Below the pieces are notes generated by a model, which saw only the letters and a list, made by a program, of their open reading frames with translations, searched no databases and was not told where the DNA came from. From NCBI RefSeq assembly GCF_010500245.1, contig NZ_JAAGOX010000055.1, positions 1-64,000 on the forward strand: a stretch of DNA of 64,000 nt. The letters are read 5' to 3'. The stretch's first letter is position 1; every line of letters starts with the position of its first letter. Positions 33,345 through 42,646 of the stretch are shown here, piece after piece. The position numbers and the translations under genes were made by a program. This DNA comes from Ruegeria sp. PrR005 (GTDB taxonomy: Bacteria > Pseudomonadota > Alphaproteobacteria > Rhodobacterales > Rhodobacteraceae).

Positions 33345-34669
33345 TCCGACCGCTGCAACCCGTATTTGGCCATCTTCTCGTTCAGCGTCCGACGCGGCAG
33401 GCACAGTTCGTCCATCACCGCCGCGATCGAGCCCTTGTGCCGCCGCATCGTATTGTCGATCAGCATCCGCTCGAATGCCTCGACATATTCCTTGAGTGGC
33501 TTGCCCTCGGTGGTCATCACCGGCTGCATGTCCTCGTGATCGGACATCAGGAGCGATGCGATGGTTCCGGAACCGCGCCGAGCTTGCAATACTGCGCGTT
33601 CGGCGATGTTGATCAGTTGACGCACGTTGCCCGGCCAGGGCGCCTGTAACAGTTGCGCCGCCTCCTGCGCGCTGACCTGCGGCGCGTCGCAGCCGTATTC
33701 CTCGGCGAACTGCTCGCTGAGCCGGGTGAACAGCGTCAGGATATCCTCGCCCCGCTGGCGCAGCGGCGGCATGGTCAGCCGCAACGCGGCCAGACGATAG
33801 AACAGATCCGGGCGCAGCACGTCTTCGCTGGTTTTTCCCGCTTCCTGTAGGTTCGAAATCGCGATGATCCGTGTCTCGGCCGGGGTGCCCTGCTCGTTCA
33901 TCACCGACAAGAGCTTGGCCTGAAGCGTATCGCTCAGAGACTCCACATCTTCCAACACCAGCGTTCCACCGCGCGCTTCTTCGATCGCCGGCAATTGGGC
34001 ATCCTCTGGAAGCATGGGGCCAAACAACCGCTTTGCCAGCGCGTCCTCTTCCAGGGCGGCACAGGAAACGAGAACGAATTTCTTGCCCGCGCGGCTGCCA
34101 ACCGCGTGCAGCGCATGGGCCACCAGCGTCTTGCCGGTCCCGGTTTCTCCGTCGATCAGAACATGGCCATCAGCCTGTCCCAGATCCAGGATATCCTCGC
34201 GCAGACGCTCCATCACGGGGCTGGTCCCGATCAGCTTCTTGATGATCTGAGAACCATCACTCAGCTCCCGACGAAGCGCCCGGTTGTCCAGCGTCAGCCT
34301 GCGGGCATTGCTGGCACGCTTGGCCAGGTCCGACATACGATCCGGGTTGAACGGTTTTTCCAGAAAATCAAACGCCCCCACGCGCATCGCCTCGACCGCC
34401 ATCGGAACATCGCCATGCCCCGTGATCATGATCACCGGCAGCGAGCTGTCGGCGCCCATCAGTTTTCTCAGGAATTGCATCCCGTCCATGCCGGGCATCT
34501 TGATGTCCGAAATCACGATACCCGGGTAATCGGGACCGAGGATCTTCAACGCCTCTTCCGCGCTGGCAAAGGTCTCGGTGTCGTATCCCGACAGGGCCAA
34601 CCACTGGCTGATCGACTGGCGCATGTCCTGCTCGTCGTCAACAATCGCAATTTTCATGGCCTGAGCCAT
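33335..34669 (-). CDS. dctD: DctD-like response regulator without GAFTGA motif
   Basis: Response regulator of the NtrC class (444 residues), partner of DctB in C4-dicarboxylate sensing. The receiver domain carries D55 (VISDIKMPG). The AAA+ domain has Walker A GETGTGKT (174-181) and a Walker B-like GGTLVLED (234-241; the usual DE pair is reversed to ED). The FIS-type helix-turn-helix ends KGSIAAVMDELCLPRRTLNEKM. After FG (216-217) the loop that should read GAFTGA, needed to contact sigma-54, is missing and replaced by a shorter PMLPEDAQLP stretch. It starts at the ATG after GAGG. dctB is 13 bases upstream. Confidence 0.85.
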   Translation of the reverse strand: MAQAMKIAIVDDEQDMRQSISQWLALSGYDTETFASAEEALKILGPDYPGIVISDIKMPGMDGMQFLRKLMGADSSLPVIMITGHGDVPMAVEAMRVGAFDFLEKPFNPDRMSDLAKRASNARRLTLDNRALRRELSDGSQIIKKLIGTSPVMERLREDILDLGQADGHVLIDGETGTGKTLVAHALHAVGSRAGKKFVLVSCAALEEDALAKRLFGPMLPEDAQLPAIEEARGGTLVLEDVESLSDTLQAKLLSVMNEQGTPAETRIIAISNLQEAGKTSEDVLRPDLFYRLAALRLTMPPLRQRGEDILTLFTRLSEQFAEEYGCDAPQVSAQEAAQLLQAPWPGNVRQLINIAERAVLQARRGSGTIASLLMSDHEDMQPVMTTEGKPLKEYVEAFERMLIDNTMRRHKGSIAAVMDELCLPRRTLNEKMAKYGLQRSDYL

Positions 34670-34682
34670 CCGCGTTACCTCG

Positions 34683-36455
34683 TCATTCTGCGGCCTCGAG
34701 ACCGTCTTCCAATATCGGGAGCTGCATTTCAAAGACCGCCCCACCATGTTGCCCGTTGCGCGCCGTCAGGCGCCCCCCGAGGTCGTTGACGATCCCCGAG
34801 GAGATTGCAAGCCCCAGACCGACCCCGTCGCCCGGCTGCTTGGTCGTGTAGAAGGGCTCGAAAATATTCTCGAAATCCTTGATGCCATCGCCATTGTCCC
34901 GCACCGTCAGGGTCGCCGTTTCACCTGCGGCCAGAATGATTTCAACCTCGGGATTACGAACCGATTTGGTGGCATCCAGAGCGTTCCGCAAGAGGTTCAC
35001 CATCACCTGTTCGATCCGCATCCGATCCCCCATCACCAGCACCGGTCGATCCGGCAGGATCTGGGTGATCTGAACCTGTCTCTGGCGTAGCTGCGGCTCC
35101 ATCATCGACAGCGACGCGGTCAAGGCCTCACCCATGTTTATTGGTGAAAAGGCTTCTTGCCCCTTGCGCGCGTATGACTTCAATTGCCGGGTGATAGCCC
35201 CCATCCGTTCGATCAGGTCGTCGATGCGGCCAAAGCTGGCCAGGGCCTCCTCGGGCCGATTGCGCCGCAACAAGAGGCGGGCACCCGCCAGATAGGTCTT
35301 CATCGCCGCCAGCGGCTGATTCAATTCGTGGCTGACCGCCGCCGACATCTCGCCCAGGGCCGCCAGTTTCGAACTTTGCGCCAGGGTCTGCTCGGCCACT
35401 TCAAGGGTCTTCTGCACCCGTTCGCGTTCGGCGATTTCCCGCTGTAGCCGTGCGTTAAGCGCGCGAAGCTCCGCCGACTCGCGCTGGAACAACGCCATGC
35501 GGAACGCGGTACGGCGGCTCAGCGCGTAGAAACTCAGCGCGAGAAGAATCGCGAATCCCATGATTTCCAGGGCCAGCACGCCGTTCACTCGCTCCCGTAT
35601 CGACGAATAGGTCGAGAAAGACGTCATCTGCCAGCCGCGAAACGGAATGCGGCTGTCCATCCGCATCACGGCCTCGCCGCGCAAATAGGCATCGGGGGGG
35701 AGCGCCGTCCAGTCCGCCGTCACCCGTATCGCCCGTTCGATGGCGTTCTCGGGCGTCTGGCGACGCAGCGCCTCCGCTTCCTTCAAGCCTCGCCAACGGG
35801 GCTCGGTGGACAGGATGATGGTGCCTTCGGTGTTGGTCACGAACACCGCATCCGAAATCCCCGACCAGGCGCGTTCGAATTTTTGCAGATCCACCTCGAC
35901 CACGACCACGCCCAAGGTTTCGGAACTGTCTTCGAGCCTGCGAGAATAGGTGAACCGGTACCCCCCCGCCTCGTGCTGATAGGCGGTAAAAACCGTGGCG
36001 TTCGACCGAACCGGATCCACAAAATAGGCGGCAGAGCGATGCAACTCTCCCAACCGGTTGCGGTCGGTGGCGGCCACCACCCGTCCGTCCCGGTCCAACA
36101 GCATCAGCGAAGCGGCACCGATCTCCTCGACAAAGGAAATCAGACGCTGTGTGGACTGCGAGTAATTGCTGGATTGCAGCGCAGAGATCAGCGTCGGGTC
36201 GCGGGCCAGCAGCTGGGGCACGATGGCGTTCCGGCGCAATTCGCTCAGCAGGTTGCCCGAATACAGGGCAAGCCGCAGTTCGGCCCGGTTGCGGGTGCTT
36301 TCGGTGAAACGGTCGGTCAGCAGCCGGTTGGTGACCCATACGGTCGCCGTGGCAGAAACCAGCAGAAACACCAAAGCAAGCCGAACCCGCCAGCTGAGCT
36401 GACCGGAGCGGATCCAGCTGGTGTTGTCACCATTTGGACGAAGCGGCTTGTTCAT
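34683..36455 (-). CDS. dctB: C4-dicarboxylate sensor histidine kinase
   Basis: Membrane kinase of 590 residues. Two helices (about 25-43 and 296-313) flank a periplasmic double-PAS (dCache) sensor with GYRFTYSRRLEDSSETLG. A coiled coil (330-365) leads to the DHp domain (phospho-acceptor H376 in SAAVSHELNQPLAAM) and an HATPase with NLLRNALDA, VRDNGDG and GVGLGLAISSGI. This is the DctB/HPK4 arrangement. It precedes dctD; the dicarboxylate transporter genes (dctPQM) are not in the window. Confidence 0.9.
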   Translation of the reverse strand: MNKPLRPNGDNTSWIRSGQLSWRVRLALVFLLVSATATVWVTNRLLTDRFTESTRNRAELRLALYSGNLLSELRRNAIVPQLLARDPTLISALQSSNYSQSTQRLISFVEEIGAASLMLLDRDGRVVAATDRNRLGELHRSAAYFVDPVRSNATVFTAYQHEAGGYRFTYSRRLEDSSETLGVVVVEVDLQKFERAWSGISDAVFVTNTEGTIILSTEPRWRGLKEAEALRRQTPENAIERAIRVTADWTALPPDAYLRGEAVMRMDSRIPFRGWQMTSFSTYSSIRERVNGVLALEIMGFAILLALSFYALSRRTAFRMALFQRESAELRALNARLQREIAERERVQKTLEVAEQTLAQSSKLAALGEMSAAVSHELNQPLAAMKTYLAGARLLLRRNRPEEALASFGRIDDLIERMGAITRQLKSYARKGQEAFSPINMGEALTASLSMMEPQLRQRQVQITQILPDRPVLVMGDRMRIEQVMVNLLRNALDATKSVRNPEVEIILAAGETATLTVRDNGDGIKDFENIFEPFYTTKQPGDGVGLGLAISSGIVNDLGGRLTARNGQHGGAVFEMQLPILEDGLEAAE

Positions 36456-36491
36456 ATGCCCAAGCTACGCCCCTGAAGGGCGCTTCTCAAG

Positions 36492-37160
36492 TCATGCAGG
36501 CGTGAGCACACCGGCCAATGCGCGGAAGAGCGCCGCTCCGTCCGTGCCGCCGTGACCGGCATCCGCCGCCCGTTCGGGGTGTGGCATCATCCCCAGCACC
36601 CGGCGGTTTTCGGACAGGATACCGGCGATATCCCCACGCGAGCCATTGGGGTTCTCGGCATAGGTGAACGCGACGCGATCCTGATCGCGCAGCATCGCCA
36701 GCGTCTCGTCGTCAGCGTAATAGTTGCCGTCATGATGCGCGATCGGAATACCGATCACGTCGCCCGCATTGTAGCCTTGGGTGAATACACTGTCCGAAGT
36801 CGCGACTTTCAGACCGACAGTCTTGCAGATGTATTTCAGGCCAGCGTTACGCAGCAACGCGCCGGGCAGGATGCCTGTCTCGGTCAGGATCTGGAAACCA
36901 TTGCAGACACCCATGGCATAACCGCCGCGTTCAGTATGCTCGACAACGGCCTTGCAGATCGGCGATTGGGCCGCGATGGCACCGCAGCGCAGATAGTCAC
37001 CATAGCTGAAACCGCCGGGCACACCGACGATGTCAAGCCCTGCCGGAAGGCTGGCATCCTTGTGCCAGACCATGGTGACATCAAATCCGGCCTGTTCAAA
37101 GGCCACGGCCAGATCCCGGTCGCAGTTCGATCCGGGGAAAACGACAACAGCAGCGCGCAT
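36492..37160 (-). CDS. purQ: Phosphoribosylformylglycinamidine synthase, glutaminase subunit PurQ
   Basis: Supplies ammonia from glutamine for step four of purine synthesis, in complex with PurS and PurL. It is a class I amidotransferase with nucleophile C86 in MGVCNGFQ and the His-Glu pair in MMPHPERA near the end. [12 protein letters not shown] and [12 protein letters not shown] are family motifs. Length 222 is standard. An alcohol dehydrogenase gene separates it from purS. Confidence 0.95.
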   Translation of the reverse strand: MRAAVVVFPGSNCDRDLAVAFEQAGFDVTMVWHKDASLPAGLDIVGVPGGFSYGDYLRCGAIAAQSPICKAVVEHTERGGYAMGVCNGFQILTETGILPGALLRNAGLKYICKTVGLKVATSDSVFTQGYNAGDVIGIPIAHHDGNYYADDETLAMLRDQDRVAFTYAENPNGSRGDIAGILSENRRVLGMMPHPERAADAGHGGTDGAALFRALAGVLTPA

Positions 37161-37172
37161 GAGCGGGACCTC

Positions 37173-38216
37173 CTAGGTCTGAAAATCGGTGATGACCGCA
37201 ACGCCCGGCGGGGCGGGACGGTCAAAGGCGGCAAGCTCATCGCTTGCCTGGGACAAGGTGATGGTGCGGGTCACCAACGGCGAGAGATCCAGGTGACCTC
37301 CGTCGATGAGCGAGAGAAGCGAGGGATAGCGCCAAGCGGGCATGCCCCGGGTTCCCTGCAAGGTCAGCTGACCGGAATAGAGCACATCCATCGGCAGGGT
37401 CATCGCGGTGTGCTCGCCCGCTGGCATGCCGATCATGACCAAGCGCCCCAGCTTGCGCAGGGCGCGCATGGCGCCGGTCATGGTGGTCTCGATCCCCAAC
37501 GCCTCGACCGCGACATGGGCGCCGCCGCCGGTCAGGTCGCGCACGGCCTGCGCGGCGTCGACGTCGGCCGCGTTGATCACGGCATCCGCACCCAAAGAGC
37601 TGGCATAGGCAAGTTTTTCGGGGACCACATCGACCATCGCGACACGTGCACCAAGTGCTCGGCCCAGAAGCAATGCCGAAATCCCGACACCGCCCGCACC
37701 AAAGACCGCCAGCCATTCGCCCGGGCGCAGTTCGGCCCGCCCCACAAGCGCCTGCCAGGCGGTGGTGACGCGGCACCCGAGGCCCGCGGCGACATGGGGT
37801 GGCAAGCTGTCGGGCAGCGCCGTCAGGTTTGTATCGGCAAAGGGTACCGCGATGAACTCGGCAAAGGCGCCGTCGCGGGTAAACCCCGGCACCTGCTGAT
37901 AGGCGCAGATCGTCTGATGCCCGGCCGCGCAGTCGCCGCAGCGACCACAGGCCAGGATGAAGGGCGCGATCACACGGTCACCTACCCGCCAGCGTGAAAC
38001 ATCGGCACCCGCGGCGACGACCTCGCCACAGAACTCGTGCCCTGGAACCATCGGCAGCACGACATCCGGGTCGGCCCCGGTCCAGGCATGCCAGTCCGAC
38101 CGGCAGACGCCGCAGGCCAGCACGCGCAACACGACCTCTCCCTTGCCCGGTGTCGGGTCGGGAAGCGTGGTCAGCGCCAGCGCTTGGCGCCATGCGGTCA
38201 GCTGCGCGGCGCGCAT
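37173..38216 (-). CDS. Zinc-dependent alcohol dehydrogenase-like protein
   Basis: Medium-chain dehydrogenase of 347 residues. The catalytic zinc ligands are in CGVCRSDWH (C37) and GHEFCGEV (H-E pair), the structural zinc cluster is CGRCGDCAAGHQTIC, and the nucleotide fold starts VFGAGGVGISAL. It looks enzymatically complete, but its substrate cannot be read from sequence. It lies 3 bases after purS and 12 before purQ, so it is co-transcribed within the purine block although no purine role for such enzymes is known. Confidence 0.82.
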   Translation of the reverse strand: MRAAQLTAWRQALALTTLPDPTPGKGEVVLRVLACGVCRSDWHAWTGADPDVVLPMVPGHEFCGEVVAAGADVSRWRVGDRVIAPFILACGRCGDCAAGHQTICAYQQVPGFTRDGAFAEFIAVPFADTNLTALPDSLPPHVAAGLGCRVTTAWQALVGRAELRPGEWLAVFGAGGVGISALLLGRALGARVAMVDVVPEKLAYASSLGADAVINAADVDAAQAVRDLTGGGAHVAVEALGIETTMTGAMRALRKLGRLVMIGMPAGEHTAMTLPMDVLYSGQLTLQGTRGMPAWRYPSLLSLIDGGHLDLSPLVTRTITLSQASDELAAFDRPAPPGVAVITDFQT

Positions 38217-38219
38217 GGG

Positions 38220-38450
38220 TCAGACCAGCTCGATCTCGTAACGTTCGATGACAGTGTTGGCGAGAAGCTTCTCGCACATCTCGGCAACGTCGGCCTCGGT
38301 CGCACCATCTGCCAGATCAAGGTCGATCACCTTTCCCTGACGCACACCCGTCACCTTGTCGAACCCCATCGCCCCCAAAGCGTGGCGCACCGCCTCGCCC
38401 TGCGGATCGAGAACCCCGTTCTTGAGCATCACATGCACGCGTGCCTTCAT
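38220..38450 (-). CDS. purS: Phosphoribosylformylglycinamidine synthase subunit PurS
   Basis: A 76-residue bridging subunit of the PurLQS complex. MKARVHVMLKNGVLDPQGEAVRHAL is its typical start, followed by GFDKVTGVRQGKVIDLDL and a closing ANTVIERYEIE. Located between purC and the inserted dehydrogenase. Confidence 0.95.
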   Translation of the reverse strand: MKARVHVMLKNGVLDPQGEAVRHALGAMGFDKVTGVRQGKVIDLDLADGATEADVAEMCEKLLANTVIERYEIELV

Positions 38451-38534
38451 CTCGTCCTATTCCCCGGTCTTGCGTGCCGGACGATCCGCCCGGCGAATGA
38501 AAGGTAGAACCAGCCCGGATCCCGGGCGGTGATT

Positions 38535-39293
38535 TCAATTGATCAGCGTCGGCTTGACCACATTCGAGGTCTTGGGGATCACGCCCAGCCTGCGCGCCAC
38601 TTCGGAATAGGCATCCGTCAAGCTGCCCAGATCGCGGCGGAACACGTCCTTGTCCAACTTCTGTCCGGTTTCGATATCCCACAACCGGCAGCTGTCAGGG
38701 CTGATCTCGTCGGCGACGATCAGGCGGGGATAGTCGTTTTCATAAACCCGGCCGATCTCGATCTTGAAGTCGATCAGCTTGATACCGACGCCATACATCA
38801 GACCGGACATGTAATCGTTCACGCGCAGCGCCAGGCTCAGGATATCGTCCATGTCCTGCTGGCTGGCCCAGCCGAAGGCAGCGATATGTTCCTCGGTCAC
38901 CAGCGGATCGCCCAGTTCGTCGTTCTTGAAACAGTATTCGACGATCGGGCGCGGCAGCTGGGTGCCTTCCTCGATGCCAAGACGCTTGGACATGGAGCCC
39001 GCGGCAAAATTGCGCACGATGATTTCCAGCGGAATGATCTCGCAGGCACGCACCAGTTGCTCGCGCATGTTGAGGCGGCGAATGAAATGGGTCGGCACGC
39101 CGATCTGGTTGAGACCGGTCATGAAAAACTCGCTGAGGCGGTTGTTCAACACACCCTTGCCTTCGATCACATCCTTCTTCTGGGCGTTGAAGGCGGTGGC
39201 GTCATCCTTGAAATACTGGACGATGGTACCCGGCTCGGGGCCTTCGTAGAGGATCTTGGCCTTGCCCTCGTAAATCTTGTTGCGACGCGCCAT
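38535..39293 (-). CDS. purC: Phosphoribosylaminoimidazole-succinocarboxamide synthase
   Basis: Purine synthesis enzyme (SAICAR synthetase) of 252 residues. [12 protein letters not shown] opens the ATP-grasp-like fold; [23 protein letters not shown] and [12 protein letters not shown] are conserved substrate and metal motifs. The ATG at 39293 fits the family; the frame runs far upstream without homology. It heads the purC-purS-ADH-purQ run and is divergent from the ATPase inhibitor gene. Confidence 0.96.
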   Translation of the reverse strand: MARRNKIYEGKAKILYEGPEPGTIVQYFKDDATAFNAQKKDVIEGKGVLNNRLSEFFMTGLNQIGVPTHFIRRLNMREQLVRACEIIPLEIIVRNFAAGSMSKRLGIEEGTQLPRPIVEYCFKNDELGDPLVTEEHIAAFGWASQQDMDDILSLALRVNDYMSGLMYGVGIKLIDFKIEIGRVYENDYPRLIVADEISPDSCRLWDIETGQKLDKDVFRRDLGSLTDAYSEVARRLGVIPKTSNVVKPTLIN

Positions 39294-39452
39294 GTGCGAC
39301 CTTTCCAGGCTGGGACGGGGGAATGAGTCCCCCCTCATGGCGCCCTCATAAGGCAAGCGCCGCAGTGTCGCAAGCATACCACTGCCTCTTGCGGTTCCGT
39401 CAGACGGGCGGCATATCAGAAAAGAACGACACTTCATGGAGGGACGCAACCC

Positions 39453-39773
39453 ATGACCACCTTCGACGATCGCGAACACGCTTTCGAAGCCAAATTCGCT
39501 CATGACGAAGAAATGCAGTTCAAGGCGCAAGCGCGCTGCAACAAGATGCTGGGCCTCTGGGCTGCGGGCCTGTTGGGCAAGTCCGAGGCGGAAGCTGCGG
39601 AATATGCCAAGTCCGTGGTCCTGGCCGATTTCGAGGAAGCCGGTCACGAAGACGTGGTGCGCAAGGTCGCAAAGGATCTCGAGGGCGTTGTGGATGCAGA
39701 TACCGTGCGGGCCAAGATGGCCGAGCTTCTGCCGGCAGCCAAAGCCGAGATCATGAGCGAAGCAGGCAACTGA
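39453..39773 (+). CDS. F1-ATPase inhibitor subunit zeta (DUF1476)
   Basis: A 106-residue helical protein. It matches the alphaproteobacterial zeta subunit first defined in Paracoccus, which blocks ATP hydrolysis by the F1 motor through its N-terminal helix ([20 protein letters not shown] here). The C-terminal helical bundle ([12 protein letters not shown]) binds ligands in related proteins. GGAGGG precedes the ATG. The atp operon is not nearby, as in other members. It ends at a strong terminator. Confidence 0.88.
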   Translation: MTTFDDREHAFEAKFAHDEEMQFKAQARCNKMLGLWAAGLLGKSEAEAAEYAKSVVLADFEEAGHEDVVRKVAKDLEGVVDADTVRAKMAELLPAAKAEIMSEAGN

Positions 39774-39797
39774 GCCGCTGCCCATGACCGAGCAATT

Positions 39798-39832
39798 GAA
39801 AACCTGCGAACAGGCGTTCGCGGGTTTTCCTT
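39798..39832 (+). terminator. Rho-independent terminator after the zeta gene
   Basis: GAAAACCTGCGAAC, loop AGGC, GTTCGCGGGTTTTC, then CTTTG. The arms are 14 bases with one G-U type pair. Confidence 0.85.
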
Positions 39833-39921
39833 TGTCGCGAACGGTGGGGACGCGCCGATGAAACCGCATCGCGCTCGCGCCAAAGATGGCGCCTCTTGAA
39901 CACAGGACTGAACCCGCTTCA

Positions 39922-39933
39922 TCATCATGATGA
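39922..39933. promoter_or_regulatory. Palindrome upstream of the betaine-homocysteine methyltransferase gene
   Basis: TCATCATGATGA is a perfect 12-base palindrome 92 bases upstream of the ATG. It is a candidate operator, possibly for methionine or SAM control; no regulator gene is adjacent. The rest of the 251-base gap holds only the zeta terminator. Confidence 0.35.
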
Positions 39934-40024
39934 GAAGTTTGCGTTTGCCTCTTTCACGCATTCGTGACACAGGTTCCTGTCTGATCGCGCCACGCCGGCG
40001 CCGTGGAAATGGAACTTGAACGAC

Positions 40025-41041
40025 ATGACCAACGCCTTTTCTGCAATGCTCTCCAGCCATGACGTGATCCTCGCCGACGGGGCCACCGGTACAAACCTGT
40101 TCAAGATGGGTTTGCAATCGGGCGACGCGCCGGAACTGTGGAACACCGAGGAGCAGGACAAGATCCGGGCGCTGTACAAGGGATCTGTCGACGCAGGCAG
40201 TGACCTGTTCCTGACCAATACATTTGGCGGCACGGCGGCACGGCTCAAACTGCACGATGCGCAAGGGCGTGTGCGCGAACTGAATCGGGCCGGAGCGGAA
40301 TTGGGTCGCGAAATCGCGGACAAGGCCAACCGCAAGGTGATCGTGGCGGGTTCGGTCGGCCCCACCGGCGAGATCATGCAGCCGGTCGGCAACCTGAGCC
40401 ATGCCGCAGCGGTCGAGATGTTTCATGAGCAGGCCGAAGGTTTGAAAGAAGGCGGTGTCGATGTCCTGTGGCTGGAAACTATTTCCGCCCCCGAGGAATA
40501 CCGCGCCGCGGCCGAGGCCTTTGCGCTGGCGGACATGCCCTGGTGCGGCACGATGAGTTTTGACACCGCCGGACGCACGATGATGGGTGTCACCTCGGCC
40601 GATATGGTCCAGCTGGTTGAAAGTCTCCCCAATCCGCCGCTGGCCTTTGGTGCGAATTGCGGCACCGGGGCGTCAGACATCCTGCGCACCGTACTGGGAT
40701 TCGCGGCTCAAGGGACCAAGCGGCCGATCATTTCCAAGGGCAACGCAGGCATCCCGAAATATGTCGATGGCCATATTCACTATGACGGCACGCCGGAGCT
40801 GATGGCTGTCTACGCCACCATGGCCCGCGATGCCGGGGCCAAGATCATCGGCGGCTGTTGCGGCACCATGCCCGAGCATCTGGTCAAGATGCGGGCGGCG
40901 CTTGATTCAACCCCGCGTGGCGAACGGCCCACACTGGACCAGATTGTCGAAGCGCTGGGCGCCTTCACCTCCGCCTCGGACGGCACCGGCGATGATGGTG
41001 GCGAACGCCGCGCCCGTGGCGGACGCCGCCGCCGCGCCTGA
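40025..41041 (+). CDS. bmt: Betaine--homocysteine S-methyltransferase
   Basis: Zinc enzyme that methylates homocysteine to methionine using glycine betaine. The 338-residue product has ADGATGTNLFKMG and NTFGGTA at the front, a cysteine ligand in GANCGTGASD, and the cysteine pair GGCCGTMPEH that completes the zinc site. It matches the Bmt proteins of Rhodobacteraceae rather than vitamin B12-dependent MetH, as no cobalamin domain is present. The tail is arginine-rich (RRARGGRRRRA). The start ATG at 40025 is preferred to an upstream TTG. Roseobacters use betaine and DMSP as methyl donors, which links it to dmdA. Confidence 0.85.
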   Translation: MTNAFSAMLSSHDVILADGATGTNLFKMGLQSGDAPELWNTEEQDKIRALYKGSVDAGSDLFLTNTFGGTAARLKLHDAQGRVRELNRAGAELGREIADKANRKVIVAGSVGPTGEIMQPVGNLSHAAAVEMFHEQAEGLKEGGVDVLWLETISAPEEYRAAAEAFALADMPWCGTMSFDTAGRTMMGVTSADMVQLVESLPNPPLAFGANCGTGASDILRTVLGFAAQGTKRPIISKGNAGIPKYVDGHIHYDGTPELMAVYATMARDAGAKIIGGCCGTMPEHLVKMRAALDSTPRGERPTLDQIVEALGAFTSASDGTGDDGGERRARGGRRRRA

Positions 41042-41043
41042 GC

Positions 41044-42597
41044 CTATTGGGAGGGCGCTGCCAACAGCGCCCTCACCTCGGCCACCGGCACGCCCAGGTT
41101 TGATCCGCCGAAGTCCGGCAAGATGGCCGTGTTGACCGCTACCACCTGCCCTTGCAGGTTCAGGACCGGCCCCCCGCTGCCGCCATGCGTGGTTTCGGCG
41201 TCATAAACGACCGAGGCCTGGGTGATCTGCCCGACGATCCCCCGGCTCGACAACGGCCACATCAGACCTGCGGCCGCCAGTTGCTCGGCCACTTCCCAGA
41301 ACCCCGTCCGTCCAGAGAGGCGCATCTCCTCGACAAATTGCTCGCCAGACCGGGCCAGCATCGACATCAGCCCGGTCGGATAACCCATCACCAGCACTTC
41401 CTGACCTGGCACCGGCAGCGTTTCGGCCAAGTCCAGCCCATCGGGCAAGGACGATATGTCAGCAGGCACCACCAGGGCCAGATCCGCAGTGTCGCTGAGC
41501 GCGAGTATGGAAAGGCCAATCGCGTCGGGTCGACCGGGGATATAGCCGATAAACCGGGTCAGCACCGGCTCCAACGTATCACCGCCAAATTGAAGGGCCG
41601 AGTTTTGCTCCCACGGCGCCGCCACGTGCCGGTTCGTCACGATCACCCCTGCCCCACGCAGGACAAACCCGGTACCGGTCACCTGCGCCTCGGCAACCGG
41701 ACCCTCGCCATCCGGGGACAGGACAGGCTGCCCATTCGGATAGATCAACCGGCTTCCATCTCGCCCCAGGACATGCCGCAGCATCTGCCCGGAGTCCCGC
41801 ACGCGCAATCCGTATCCGCCTTGCAGGAACACCACAGATCCGGTTGCCAGCGAAACGACCCGCGTTCCGGCAGTGGACTGATCCTCGAGCGTATCGATCC
41901 GCTCGGCATTCACGCGCAGGCGAACCCCGATCTCGTCCTGAAGCGCGTTCAGATCACCCGGCCGGATCGCCTCTCGCTGGGCTTTTTCCAAGGCCGAGGC
42001 CAAGGCATCGACCTGAAGGCGACCGCCTTCGATCTGCTGTTGCAAGGCCCGGTCCGAAAAATACTGCCAACCGGCGAACACCGCCAGAACCCCAAGCGTG
42101 ATAACGACACCCGCCCGGAACAGGATCGACGGGCTCGTGACAACACGGCTCAGCACCATTCCAGTAGCCCGGGCCAACCGCCGCACAAGTGGGCGCCGAC
42201 TTGTCCTCAAGTAACTTTCGGCGTCCCCCAGGATATCGGAAAGAGAGCTTTGCCGATGGTGCTGCGCATCGTAAATTCGTATGCGCGAGAGCGGTCCGTT
42301 TTCCTCGAACTCTATCACGTCGCCCTGGGTCAGATCGGCGGCCTCGACAGGCTGCCGGTTTACCCAGACCCGCGCCCGGGGTGCCGTGATCAGATGAAAT
42401 CCGTTCTTTTGCCGCAGAATGCGGGCGACGACCTGTCCGGAAACCCGGACATCGCCCGCGGCCAGCGCGCGTAAAATGCCGTCGTCGTCCAGCAGGATGT
42501 CGACCGCATCCGAGGTGATCCAGGAATACAGTCCCCGATTGCGTCCTGTCAGATGTTCAAGGACGGCAGCATCCGGGTGTTGGGTTGGGGCGCTCAT
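41044..42597 (-). CDS. FHA-like/trypsin-like membrane serine protease
   Basis: I do not know a named family for this 517-residue protein. Residues about 15-115 look like a forkhead-associated-type beta sandwich (RVWVNRQPVEAADLTQGDVIEF). A membrane helix follows (about 162-180, AGVVITLGVLAVFAGW), then a short coiled coil, then a trypsin-like domain with a complete triad: TNRHV (H324), TADLALV (D372) and THGGSGGPV (S474). With the FHA-like part in the cytoplasm the protease would face the periplasm. There is no PDZ domain, unlike DegP. A GTG at 42618 could add seven residues. Confidence 0.7.
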   Translation of the reverse strand: MSAPTQHPDAAVLEHLTGRNRGLYSWITSDAVDILLDDDGILRALAAGDVRVSGQVVARILRQKNGFHLITAPRARVWVNRQPVEAADLTQGDVIEFEENGPLSRIRIYDAQHHRQSSLSDILGDAESYLRTSRRPLVRRLARATGMVLSRVVTSPSILFRAGVVITLGVLAVFAGWQYFSDRALQQQIEGGRLQVDALASALEKAQREAIRPGDLNALQDEIGVRLRVNAERIDTLEDQSTAGTRVVSLATGSVVFLQGGYGLRVRDSGQMLRHVLGRDGSRLIYPNGQPVLSPDGEGPVAEAQVTGTGFVLRGAGVIVTNRHVAAPWEQNSALQFGGDTLEPVLTRFIGYIPGRPDAIGLSILALSDTADLALVVPADISSLPDGLDLAETLPVPGQEVLVMGYPTGLMSMLARSGEQFVEEMRLSGRTGFWEVAEQLAAAGLMWPLSSRGIVGQITQASVVYDAETTHGGSGGPVLNLQGQVVAVNTAILPDFGGSNLGVPVAEVRALLAAPSQ

Positions 42598-42646
42598 GCT
42601 GGCATGATGCCGCTTCACGCCCCTGTCTTGTCAACTCGGCGATTGG

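Noticed and set aside
39834-40024. SAM-II or SAH riboswitch before the betaine-homocysteine methyltransferase gene
   Set aside because: I looked for the conserved pseudoknot and GCTAAA-type end expected in alphaproteobacteria and did not find them; only a 12-base palindrome stands out.
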